Assembly (NCBI RefSeq): GCF_050870875.2
Contig: NZ_CP194041.2
Span: 2,666,001 to 2,730,000 of the forward strand
Reading direction: 5' to 3'
Length of the DNA stretch: 64,000 bases
From: Agarivorans sp050870875
GTDB taxonomy: Bacteria; Pseudomonadota; Gammaproteobacteria; Enterobacterales; Celerinatantimonadaceae
The first letter of the stretch is position 1. Every line of letters begins with the position of its first letter. The position numbers and the translations under genes were made by a program. Below, piece after piece: positions 46,441 through 54,454 of the stretch. The notes beneath the pieces were generated by a model. It was not told the DNA's origin, searched no databases, and saw only the letters and a list, made by a program, of their open reading frames with translations.

Positions 46441-47303
46441 TAGAATTTTTTCTGTATAGGTATTTTTCTCACCCCTGTAACATCTGGATTATTTGTCCAA
46501 CGACCATCATCAGCATAAAAATCTAGGAAAAATCCTTCGTCAGCTAAGCATGCGTGAACATGTTTCACATTTTGAAACTCCTTATCTTTATTAATTAAGC
46601 TCATAATACTTGCTTTGTTACTTTCACTCATTGCACATCCAAATGTAATTGAGTTAATGCAGCTTTTCTTTATTTTGTATAAGTGGTATTTGCCATCTTT
46701 AGTTTCATAAGCCTGTTTTAACGGCAAAACAGCCCTATACTCTTGCTCATAAGACCATTCGCTTGATTTACTATAAAAGATATGGCTAAACGAATTTTCT
46801 TTCACGTCTTCAAAAGTTAAATAGCCCCTACTATTGGAGTAATCTACACGTTTTAATTCTATTCCGTCTATAAAGTCAGAAAAGAACTCTATTACAAAGC
46901 CCTTATGCGAATCAGCATAATGTGACCACATCAATATATTTGTTCTTGGGTCTTTTTTACTAGGGACAGAAACTGTATGCAGTTGATTAATTTCTTTATT
47001 AGAACTAAGACTTAGCACACCATATTTACCGATCTCTTTTTTATACAGTTCCTTGTAATATCCTACTTGCTCAGAACGCTCAGAAGAAAACCTATAATCT
47101 TCACCATTGAAATCGATGCTTCTAAGATCTCCATCTGAAGAATACCAATGCTCAACAAATTTCCTAGAATATGGAGTTATTGTAGGTTCAAGTTCGAATG
47201 GATCATTAAACTCCCCAATAGGGGAAAAACGAATCAAGCCATTTTCTAAAATATCTTTTCTTTCAAAAGAAACGAATTTATAAAAAAATAGAGGATATTT
47301 CAT
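46440..47303 (-). CDS. Integron-cassette-type gene, DUF2971 protein
   Basis: Protein of 287 residues, clearly AT-rich. It starts MKYPLFFYKFVSFERKDIL and has the DUF2971 hallmarks: LIRFSPIGEFNDPFELEP, LMWSHYADSHKGFVIEF (near residue 140) and SSEWSYEQEYRAVLPL (near 190). DUF2971 proteins are found widely in accessory and defence-type islands; their biochemical role is not established. ATG 47303 follows TGGGGC at good spacing; the frame to 47360 is not supported. The last base of its TAA stop coincides with the last base of the group II intron. It is the cassette nearest the integrase relic, transcribed away from it. Confidence 0.75.
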   Translation of the reverse strand: MKYPLFFYKFVSFERKDILENGLIRFSPIGEFNDPFELEPTITPYSRKFVEHWYSSDGDLRSIDFNGEDYRFSSERSEQVGYYKELYKKEIGKYGVLSLSSNKEINQLHTVSVPSKKDPRTNILMWSHYADSHKGFVIEFFSDFIDGIELKRVDYSNSRGYLTFEDVKENSFSHIFYSKSSEWSYEQEYRAVLPLKQAYETKDGKYHLYKIKKSCINSITFGCAMSESNKASIMSLINKDKEFQNVKHVHACLADEGFFLDFYADDGRWTNNPDVTGVRKIPIQKKF

Positions 47304-47316
47304 AATGCCCCATAAA

Positions 47317-47365
47317 ATTCTAACGCTAAGTAGGTCGCACGTGCGGCCTATCCCGTTCAATGAGC
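47317..47365 (-). other. Probable att recombination site upstream of the first cassette
   Basis: On the minus strand GCGTTAGAAT (47317-47326) sits 13 bases before the DUF2971 ATG, like the GTTRRRY core that begins gene cassettes (6 of 7 positions fit). Next to it is a near-perfect palindrome TAGGTCGCACGTGCGGCCTA (47331-47350), and GATAGGCCGC occurs twice on the minus strand further on. It could be attI or a remnant attC; I cannot decide. Confidence 0.4.
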
Positions 47366-47542
47366 GCGCGGCCTATCACAAAAAACATGACCTTCATCAC
47401 ATTCGCTCATCAATTAGTGATTTGATATTAACCCATTGTCTACCATAGTTTTTTACTCGGCATCAATCAATCGTCGATCCATTTCTTTCATTGATTGCTT
47501 TGACAAATGACGCAAACAAAACCAGAAACACTGTGCAAATAC

Positions 47543-48864
47543 GGCTCTTCACCGAATGTAGTGGAAACACTTTCAACAAACATTAATGAGCGAGATAATA
47601 AGTAAACGTTCATGAATACCTCGCGACTATGCAAGACACGACGCTTTATCAATCCATTCTTGGATTAACTCATCCTTGGGCTGTTTCATCTGTTGAACTC
47701 AATGAGTCAACCCAAACCATCACCGTACGCGTTGACTATGACCGAGCTTCATTAACGGCTTGCCCCTCTTGCGGTAAGGCTGTTCGTCGACACGATACTC
47801 GGCGGCGGGTTTGGCGACATTTAGATACCTGTCAGTTTGAAACACGTATTGAGGCTGAAGTCCCTCGAGCTGATTGCCCCGAGCATGGGGTATAAACACT
47901 TCAAGTGCCTTGGGCCACGAGTAAGAGCCGCTACACAGAGCTGTTTGAGGCTCGCGTTATAGAGATGCTTAAAGTCAGTTCCTTATACGCGGTGAGTAAA
48001 ACCTATCGGCTTAGCTGGGGAGCCATCGACCGTATTATGGCACGAGCCGTTCAACGCGGCCTGACAGCCAGAACCACCATCAACTACCAAGACCTGTTGG
48101 TCGATGAAACGGCATTTAAGAAAGGCCATGACTATGTCACGGTATTATCCAATCGTGATGGTCAGGTGATATCGGTTGAAGACGGTCGAACAGGCCTGAG
48201 CTTATCAGCTTGCTTTAAGGCATTGCCCCCTGAGTCAACAATGGTTACACGTTCCATATCGATGGACATGAGCAGAGCGTATATAAGCGCAGCCTATGAC
48301 TACTTCGGTGAGCGGGCTAAGCAGATGATAGCCATAGACCATTTTCATATCGCAAAGGTGCTCACTAAAGCGGTGAATGAAGTGAGAAAAAGCGAACTCA
48401 TGGCGTTGCCCCAGCATTTAAAAAGAGAGTGCCACCAAACACGGTATGGATGGTTAAAACGAAACAGCCACCTACATGGGACATTGAGAGAAAGAGTGAA
48501 TGCGCTGGCCAAAATGATGCAAAATACTGGCTTGAGTTGGATATTTAAAGAGCAAGCAAGAGCCATTTGGTATGGCGATGCAGCTAACGCCAAAGCGGCT
48601 TGGAATGATTGGTTGGCACTCATAAAGGTCAGTCAAATCAGGCCGATGATGACAGCAGCAGAAACCGTGAAAACGCACTTAAAGGGCATCATCAATGCGA
48701 TGCGTTATAAGGTATCAAATGGCTTAGCGGAAGCGATAAATGGAAACATTCAGCGCCTAAAAATACGTTCGATGGGTTTTAGAAATAAAGAACGCTTTAA
48801 GCGAGCTATTTTATTTCACTTTGGAGGGCTTGATATGACTTTCCACCAAGAACGGTGAAGAGCC
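47543..48864 (+). mobile_element. ISL3-family insertion sequence
   Basis: Element of 1,322 bases bounded by inverted repeats: GGCTCTTCACCG...GTGGAAA at 47543-47567 and its complement at 48840-48864 (19 of 25 positions match; the middle six differ). GGCTCTTC ends are typical of ISL3. It encodes one transposase frame with a stop codon. No 8-base target duplication is visible at the two ends, so flanking rearrangement has occurred. It sits between the integrase relic and the cassette genes. Confidence 0.88.
47629..48858 (+). pseudogene. ISL3-family transposase with an in-frame stop
   Basis: A single frame of 409 codons interrupted by TAA at 47893-47895, after the zinc-finger N-terminal part (CPSCGKAVRRHD ... 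ADCPEHGV). The frame resumes at once with LQVPWATSKSRYTELFE and the DDE domain: DETAFKKGHDYVTVLSNRDG (first Asp), SMDMSRAYISA (second Asp), IDHFHIAKV and, near the end, SNGLAEAINGNIQRLK with the catalytic Glu. The end MTFHQER lies inside the right inverted repeat. A Lys codon AAA changed to TAA is the simplest explanation. The downstream part alone (from 47905) lacks the DNA-binding zinc finger. Confidence 0.9.
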
Positions 48865-48891
48865 ATATAATCACAGTACAAAGGTCGACAT

Positions 48892-49204
48892 ATGAGCCCA
48901 CCATATCTCGCGTTTATCGAGGAACAAATGCGCTTAAAGCGCTTTAGAGAAACAACAATTCGAAGGGACTTAGCATGGATAAAGCGCTTTATTTTGTTCA
49001 ACCCAAAACGCCATCCCAAAGACATGCACAACCGAGAAGTTGAGCGCTTTTTAAGTGAGCTAAACAAAGGGATCTCGCACCATTCAAACGCAACTGGGGC
49101 GTAGCGATATCCAAACCACCCAAATCTATACTCATGTATTGAATATGGGGGCCGACGGCGTCGCCAGCCCCTTAGAACTGTCGTGGTGCAAAAATTATAT
49201 CTAA
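48892..49204 (+). pseudogene. intI: Integron integrase (IntI) relic with internal deletion
   Basis: Two pieces of one tyrosine recombinase. Bases 48892-49075 encode the N-terminal core-binding domain (FIEEQMRLKRFRETTIRRDL and the KRFILF and EVERFLSEL segments), the pattern at the start of IntI proteins. From 49079, in another frame, comes the extreme C-terminus TIQTQLGRSDIQTTQIYTHV, with the nucleophile Tyr in QIYTHV, and GADGVASPLEL, ending at TAA 49202-49204. About 200 residues containing the catalytic Arg, Lys and HxxR are missing, so it is inactive. It is transcribed opposite to the cassette genes, as intI normally is, and stands 27 bases from the ISL3 element. Confidence 0.85.
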
Positions 49205-49247
49205 GTTAGATAGACCTATTTACAAATGATATTGCGCCCCTCACCTG

Positions 49248-50120
49248 CTAATTCAACTGTCCGCCCTGACAAAGCCGAGTTAACCACTGCCGCTGGCGCA
49301 ACTTATGCGCCTGATTGAGCAAACCATCTTGGATTTTTTGCTTGGCTTGTGCAAAAGGCACCTGATGCTCGGCAACATGCTGCTTACACCAAACTAGGTG
49401 ATAACCCATGTCCGACAAAATAGCAGGGCTGAAGCTTTCTGCTGCCATATTAAACAGCACCATGTCTAACTCAGGTAGCAGCTGCCCCTGCTCGACTAAG
49501 CCTAAATAGCCACCGTTTACCGCTGTTGGGCATTCTGAATGTCGCTCTGCCAGCTGCTCAAAGTTGTCCGCATTGACTTGCTTAGCCAGTTGAGAAATCC
49601 GCGCCTTCGCCTGAGCCGGAGTATTTTCTTTAAATTGGGGATTAATGGTGATCAGTAGATGATGAGCTTCACGCCGCTGCACCTGAGTAAACTTGGCGAT
49701 GTTGTGTTGGTAGTAGTCTAAGGCTTGCTGCTCACTCACCGGTAAAATATCACGGCACACATAGGCTAATACCGCATCACTGGTCAGCTCCTGAGCCACC
49801 GCACTGCGTAAGCTTTGCTCACTGAGCTGATTGGCACTCAGGGCTTTGGCAAATTCAGCTGGCGAATCAAAGCTGTGTTCAACCAGCTCAATCGCCTTGT
49901 CCAATTGCTCTGGAGTGATATATACCTGGCTGGCCTCGGCAGAGCCAAGCACCTTTTGCTGAATGGTTTGGGTTTTGCTCACCACTCTGGCTAATTCTTT
50001 AGTTTGCGCAGCATCCAATTGATCCGGATTTAACTCAAACAGCGCTAAGCTAGTTTTCATCACGAGGTAAGCCTGAGTTTCTTCCGAGACTGGCGCTAAT
50101 AAACCTAATTCATCCAACAT
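49248..50120 (-). CDS. nifM: Nitrogenase maturation protein NifM (parvulin-type prolyl isomerase)
   Basis: Peptidyl-prolyl cis-trans isomerase needed for accumulation of active NifH (Fe protein), 290 residues (Klebsiella NifM: 266). The N-terminal helical part is of the SurA/PrsA kind. The parvulin domain is at about 155-255 (REAHHLLITINP, FEQLAERHSECPTAVNGGYLGLVEQGQLLPELD, LSDMGYHLVWCKQHVAEHQVPFAQAK). It is the last gene of nifUSVWZM and overlaps nifZ by 11 bases. The integrase relic lies 43 bases past its stop, so the nif block ends here. Confidence 0.9.
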   Translation of the reverse strand: MLDELGLLAPVSEETQAYLVMKTSLALFELNPDQLDAAQTKELARVVSKTQTIQQKVLGSAEASQVYITPEQLDKAIELVEHSFDSPAEFAKALSANQLSEQSLRSAVAQELTSDAVLAYVCRDILPVSEQQALDYYQHNIAKFTQVQRREAHHLLITINPQFKENTPAQAKARISQLAKQVNADNFEQLAERHSECPTAVNGGYLGLVEQGQLLPELDMVLFNMAAESFSPAILSDMGYHLVWCKQHVAEHQVPFAQAKQKIQDGLLNQAHKLRQRQWLTRLCQGGQLN

Positions 50121-50568
50121 AGGCCAATTCCTCTAAAGGCATCAAGGCTCGCTCCGGTACTTCCACATCAATTTCGCCATACTGAATTCGGTAATGTGGC
50201 TGCATCTGCGGTTTTCGCCTTACCGCCAGTACATCAACAATACTACCTTTACTCGCAACCACTTCCCCCTGCTGCGACAAGGATAGTGTTAAAGCGGCCT
50301 TGTCCCCATATTCAAATTGATTAGGCTGCCATACCAGTTCAGCATCCATCAACTCAACTTCTTTACAGCCAATGGTTAAACCGCGGCTAAGAAATTGAAC
50401 TTGATAAACAATTTGATTCTGTAAATGATATCCCGATTGACGAACGTAACCAGTGGCACCACGTCGAACCAGCAGCGCACCTTTCTTACACCCTGGAAAA
50501 CTACCGTCATTACGGATGTTCTCAATCACCCTAACCTTACATCCATAACCAAATTTTGCTGTATACAT
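50110..50568 (-). CDS. nifZ: Nitrogenase P-cluster maturation protein NifZ
   Basis: Small cytoplasmic protein of 152 residues (Klebsiella 148) helping form the second P-cluster of NifDK. Conserved parts are FGYGCKVRVIENIRNDG, KKGALLVRRGATGYVR, NQIVYQVQFL and GCKEVELMDAE. The start ATG at 50568 follows GAGGTAAAG; the frame extends to 50640 but that part overlaps nifW. It lies 19 bases after nifW and overlaps nifM by 11. Confidence 0.9.
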   Translation of the reverse strand: MYTAKFGYGCKVRVIENIRNDGSFPGCKKGALLVRRGATGYVRQSGYHLQNQIVYQVQFLSRGLTIGCKEVELMDAELVWQPNQFEYGDKAALTLSLSQQGEVVASKGSIVDVLAVRRKPQMQPHYRIQYGEIDVEVPERALMPLEELAYVG

Positions 50569-50587
50569 CGGCTTTACCTCTATAACT

Positions 50588-50878
50588 TCAACATCCTTTA
50601 CAGGTACTACATGCTGGGGCGGCATGCGCCACCACCACACCTTTTTCCAACAAACAGTAGGCCTTTGCGACCGCTGCTTGATACTCTTGATAAGTCGTGG
50701 CTGGTTTTTTTTCCAACAACTGCCCTAATAAACGTAAATACACCACCCGCTTAGCTTGCAATAAAGCGGGTTGATAGCTCACCTCAAAACACTGTAAAAA
50801 CGCTTCGGCGCCGTCTAAGGAGGCCACCAATTGTTCAATATCTTGCGTCTGGGCCGCTTGCTGCTTTGCTAATGCCAC
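50588..50878 (-). CDS. nifW: Nitrogenase-protective protein NifW
   Basis: Protein of 96 residues associated with protection and late assembly of the MoFe protein. The helical core AEAFLQCFEVSYQPALLQAKRVVYLR matches NifW (FFQFFAVPYQPELL type), followed by a second helix pair (TTYQEYQAAVAKAYCLL). The C-terminus ends in an unusual Cys-rich tail ACSTCKGC, not found in Klebsiella NifW, which might bind a metal. It lies between nifV and nifZ, in the Klebsiella order. Confidence 0.88.
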   Translation of the reverse strand: MALAKQQAAQTQDIEQLVASLDGAEAFLQCFEVSYQPALLQAKRVVYLRLLGQLLEKKPATTYQEYQAAVAKAYCLLEKGVVVAHAAPACSTCKGC

Positions 50879-50895
50879 ACTGTAACTCCACTCTG

Positions 50896-52053
50896 TTAGG
50901 CGCTAAGTTCCAAACTTAAGGGACTGAAGCTTTTAAGACTGTATTGATAAAAATCGACTAATTCTTGATTAGAAGGACTCCGCTTGTAGGTTTCCGCCCA
51001 ATCACTCAAGATGGCTTTGAGCAAACCACACTGCTTTAAATCTACAGCAATCCCCAGCTCACGGTACACTGAGCGGATCGCCTTTGTGCCAGAGTGCTTA
51101 CCCAATACCAAGTGATGTTTGCGCCCCAATAATTCGGGTGCAAAACCCTGATAGTTGTTCGGGTCTTTGAGTAGACCATCAACGTGGATCCCCGATTCAT
51201 GGGTAAACACCTGTTGGCCAATAATGCTTTTATTCACTCCAATTGCGCGACCCGATGCCCGCTCCACCATGGCGCAAATCGAGGGCAAACTTGCTAATTG
51301 AATATCTGGAAGCTGGCACTTATCCACCAATTGAGTCACATTTAATGCCATAACCACTTCTTCTAAGGCCGCATTACCGGCACGTTCGCCTAAGCCAATC
51401 ACTGTTGTATTAACCGAGTCAGCGCCCGCCCGAATTGCTGCCAAGCTATTGGCCGTGGCCATGCCCAAGTCATCATGGGCGTGCATTTCGATCTGCAAAT
51501 CACAATGGCTTTTCAGCCCAGCGATCAAGATTTCGGTGGTAAATGGATCTAACACTCCCAAAGTGTCGGCAAAACGTAAACGCAGAGCTCCGGCCCGTTG
51601 CGCGGCATCAGCAATTCTATAGAGTTCATCGAGCGGCGTACGCGAAGCATCTTCCATCCCAACACAAACCTGCAAACCCAGATCCTGTGCTTGCGCGATA
51701 TGCCATTGCAAACGGTGTAGTAAGCTTGCCTGACTTATCGCCATTTTAGATTGGCGTTGCTGGGTCGACGCTGGCACCGAGATATCCAAATAATCCAGAC
51801 CTAAATTGGCGGCGGCGGCAATATCATCGCGATGTAAACGGCTCCAGCCCATCGTTTTAGTCTGGCTTAACTGGCCAGTAATGGTTTGAATCACTTCACG
51901 CTCGGCAGCGCCCATTGCGGGCACCCCCACTTCTAACTCGCTCACCCCCGCGGCCTGTAACGCTTGCGCAATTTGTAGCTTCTCACTGGCACTAAAGGCG
52001 ACGCCTGCCGTTTGTTCACCATCACGTAGCGTTGTATCGTTAATGATCAGCAT
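50896..52053 (-). CDS. nifV: Homocitrate synthase NifV
   Basis: Condenses acetyl-CoA and 2-oxoglutarate to homocitrate, the organic ligand of FeMo-cofactor. 385 residues. The DRE-TIM barrel motifs are DTTLRDGEQTAGVAF at the start (metal Asp and catalytic Arg), LDISVPASTQQRQ, LRFADTLGVLDPF and EMHAHDDLGMATANSLAA with metal-binding HxH. GLGERAGNAALEEV follows, then GKHSGTKAI in the C-terminal part. ATG 52053 follows GGAGGTAAGC. It is downstream of nifS by 32 bases. Confidence 0.93.
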   Translation of the reverse strand: MLIINDTTLRDGEQTAGVAFSASEKLQIAQALQAAGVSELEVGVPAMGAAEREVIQTITGQLSQTKTMGWSRLHRDDIAAAANLGLDYLDISVPASTQQRQSKMAISQASLLHRLQWHIAQAQDLGLQVCVGMEDASRTPLDELYRIADAAQRAGALRLRFADTLGVLDPFTTEILIAGLKSHCDLQIEMHAHDDLGMATANSLAAIRAGADSVNTTVIGLGERAGNAALEEVVMALNVTQLVDKCQLPDIQLASLPSICAMVERASGRAIGVNKSIIGQQVFTHESGIHVDGLLKDPNNYQGFAPELLGRKHHLVLGKHSGTKAIRSVYRELGIAVDLKQCGLLKAILSDWAETYKRSPSNQELVDFYQYSLKSFSPLSLELSA

Positions 52054-52085
52054 GCTTACCTCCGTTATTCCACAATAAGCCTAAG

Positions 52086-53303
52086 TTAGCCATAAACTGG
52101 ACTAAAACTTTCCTGCGCAGGTTGATCCGCTGCGGCATCCCAATAAGGAGAAAGCATCCGCAACTTGGCAATAATTCCCGGCAATACCGCTAATACCTGA
52201 TCAATCATGGTATCGGTGGTAAAGCGCGATAATGAGAAACGGATAGCCCCGTGCGCTGCCGTATAAGGAATGTCCATCGCTCGCATCACATGCGAAGGCT
52301 CTAGCGACCCCGAGGTACAGGCTGAACCTGAAGAGGCGGCGATACCATGTTGATCTAACATCAACAAAATCGACTCCCCCTCCACAAACTCAAAGGCGAT
52401 ATTGCTGGTATTGGGGACACGATGACGGGGATCGCCGGTCACAAAGCAATTTGGCACTTTCGCCAACAAACCTTGCTCGAGTCGGTCTCGTAACATACTA
52501 ATTCGAGGTGAATCTTGTTCAATCGAGAACTGCGCTAACTCGCAAGCCTTACCCAAAGCAACAATACCACTGCTATTTTCGGTGCCAGCACGGCGACCAC
52601 GTTCTTGATGGCCTCCTCGCAACAAGGGTCTAAATTTTGCGCCGCGACGTAAATACAAAGCACCAACACCTTTAGGTGCATGAAACTTATGACCCGATAA
52701 AGACAACAAATCAATACCGCTATCGGCAACTTGGATCGGAAGTTTTCCGGCAACTTGAACCGCATCCGTATGAAACAATACATCGTGCTGCTTGGCTAAT
52801 TCGGCCATCCCGCGGATTGGAAATAAACTACCCGTTTCATTGTTTGCCCACATAAAGCTCGCGATCGCGACATTGGGGCTTAGCGCCTTTTTATAGGCCT
52901 CCATATCTAAACGTCCCCGAGAATCAACTTCGATCCAATGAATTTTATAACCCTTACGCGCTAGGGTTTGGCACAGATCTAAAGTGGCGGGATGCTCGAT
53001 CACCGAGGTGATAATTTCTTTACGCTGAGGAAAGGCTTCCAGTGCCGACATGATGGCGGTGGTGGTTGCCTCCGTGGCACAGGAAGTAAAAATAATTTCG
53101 CTGCTGTGACTGGCACCGATCATTGTCTGAACCTGAGTACGCGCCAATTCCAAGGCTTTGCCGACTTGCTCACCAAACTGATGGATCGACGATGGGTTCC
53201 CATAGTGTTCACTTAAGTAAGGTAGCATGGTTTCCAATACTTTAGGGTCAACTTGGGTGGTCGCATTATTATCTAGATAAGCCAATGGCTTTAATTCGCT
53301 CAT
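52086..53303 (-). CDS. nifS: Cysteine desulfurase NifS
   Basis: PLP enzyme that removes sulfur from cysteine for nitrogenase Fe-S clusters, 405 residues. The N-terminus LAYLDNNATTQVDP is diagnostic. The PLP-binding Lys is in SLSGHKFHAPKG (near 200), His/Asp/Gln contacts lie in WANNETGSLFP and HTDAVQVAGK, and the persulfide-forming Cys is in SSGSACTSGSLEPSHVM (near 330). It forms a pair with nifU, 12 bases upstream. Confidence 0.94.
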   Translation of the reverse strand: MSELKPLAYLDNNATTQVDPKVLETMLPYLSEHYGNPSSIHQFGEQVGKALELARTQVQTMIGASHSSEIIFTSCATEATTTAIMSALEAFPQRKEIITSVIEHPATLDLCQTLARKGYKIHWIEVDSRGRLDMEAYKKALSPNVAIASFMWANNETGSLFPIRGMAELAKQHDVLFHTDAVQVAGKLPIQVADSGIDLLSLSGHKFHAPKGVGALYLRRGAKFRPLLRGGHQERGRRAGTENSSGIVALGKACELAQFSIEQDSPRISMLRDRLEQGLLAKVPNCFVTGDPRHRVPNTSNIAFEFVEGESILLMLDQHGIAASSGSACTSGSLEPSHVMRAMDIPYTAAHGAIRFSLSRFTTDTMIDQVLAVLPGIIAKLRMLSPYWDAAADQPAQESFSPVYG

Positions 53304-53315
53304 ATCTGTTCTCCC

Positions 53316-54176
53316 TTACACTAAGCTAGGCGCACCTGTTGGGTACACAGTAATGGTTTCACCTAGGGCTTCACTGATTTTTTGTTCAATCATGGCTAAG
53401 GTGGCCGCCGACAATCCACAGCCAGAACAAGCACCGCTGAGTGACAAAAACACCATATCGTCTTCCACATCCGAGAGCTGAACATTGCCACCATCGGCTT
53501 GCAACTGCGGACGAATGTCATCTAGAGTCTGCTCAATGATGCGGATCCTTGCCACAATGGTACTGGCGGCAACAACTGGCTTCACCACCTTGCTAGTTTC
53601 TTGCAAGGGCTCACCCAAACATTCTTCCAATACCCATTCAATTTTTTCATGACAAGCAGCACAGGCCCCACCCGCCTTGGTGTAATTGATCACCTCTTCC
53701 AAGCTTGATAATTGGTTTTGTGCAACAACTCGCTTAATCATTGCGTCGTCAATGGCGAAACACTTACAAATCAGCTCACCTTCTTCATGTTCTTCGGCGA
53801 TCTCTTCACCACGATACTGCGCTACTGCAGCATGTAGGGCTTCCATGCCCATCACCGAACAATGCATCTTTTCTGGCGGTAAACCATCTAAGTAATCGGC
53901 AATATCTTTATTAGAAATCTGCAGCGCTTGGTCGATGGTGCGACCAATGATCATTTCAGTTAATGCCGAAGATGATGCGATAGCACTGCCGCAGCCAAAG
54001 GTTTGAAAGCCCGCATCTTCGATCACGTCAGTATCTGGATCCACTTTCAAACTCAGGCGTAAAGCATCACCGCAAGAGATTGAGCCGACATCACCAATCG
54101 CATTGGCTTGTTCTACGGCTTTGGCGTTTTTAGGTGTAAAGAAGTGTTCCTTTACCTTTTCTGAATAGTTCCACAT
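53316..54176 (-). CDS. nifU: Fe-S cluster scaffold NifU (three-domain)
   Basis: Scaffold of 286 residues on which NifS builds clusters for nitrogenase. The IscU-like N-terminal domain (1-125) has the ligand cysteines SCGDALRL, FGCGSAIASSSAL and MHCSVMGMEAL. The central [2Fe-2S] domain (about 130-185) has the CKC pair and GACAACHEKIEW. The C-terminal Nfu domain (about 205-286) has DGGNVQL and SGACSGCGLSAATL. All three domains are complete. It leads the nifUSVWZM set and has its own sigma-54/NifA signals at 54343-54440. Confidence 0.94.
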   Translation of the reverse strand: MWNYSEKVKEHFFTPKNAKAVEQANAIGDVGSISCGDALRLSLKVDPDTDVIEDAGFQTFGCGSAIASSSALTEMIIGRTIDQALQISNKDIADYLDGLPPEKMHCSVMGMEALHAAVAQYRGEEIAEEHEEGELICKCFAIDDAMIKRVVAQNQLSSLEEVINYTKAGGACAACHEKIEWVLEECLGEPLQETSKVVKPVVAASTIVARIRIIEQTLDDIRPQLQADGGNVQLSDVEDDMVFLSLSGACSGCGLSAATLAMIEQKISEALGETITVYPTGAPSLV

Positions 54177-54342
54177 ACGCTACCCCACGATGATTATTGT
54201 TAAATAAAGGCAATGACCAAACGGTAAAACAATCATGACGCCTTCGCTCAGTGTCGATAAGCCATTGGGAACCTAAAACACAGCATTTCTTGCTGAAAGG
54301 GTCAAGGTCTTACACGAGTTGGTCATTGCCTACAGAGGTTGT

Positions 54343-54358
54343 TGCAAGCAAGATACCC
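54343..54358 (-). promoter_or_regulatory. Sigma-54 promoter of nifU operon
   Basis: Minus-strand GGGTATCTTGCTTGCA contains GG-N10-GC with TTGCA at the -12 side, matching the -24/-12 consensus except that the T before GG is replaced. The start of transcription would be about 155 bases before the nifU ATG. A TGT-N10-ACA NifA site lies at 54425-54440, upstream. Confidence 0.7.
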
Positions 54359-54424
54359 AAACGAACATAATTACTAACATATTGTTTTTAATGGATTTAG
54401 TATTGGGTGAGCAACTTCGCATCC

Positions 54425-54440
54425 TGTGAGCTACATCACA
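54425..54440 (-). promoter_or_regulatory. NifA upstream activator sequence for nifU
   Basis: TGT-GAGCTACATC-ACA is an exact TGT-N10-ACA. Its centre lies about 100 bases upstream of the predicted nifU transcription start, the usual distance. It sits just beyond the end of the preceding rseC-like gene. Confidence 0.7.
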
Positions 54441-54454
54441 TTAAGTCACTAATG

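Noticed and set aside
46102..47895. Programmed stop-codon readthrough in the two mobile-element genes
   Set aside because: Contexts of the two TAA codons differ and no recoding structure is apparent; simple decay is the better default, so it is only mentioned as an alternative.
47535..48872. Target-site duplication of the ISL3 element
   Set aside because: The eight bases on each side (GCAAATAC and ATATAATC) do not match, so no duplication can be claimed.
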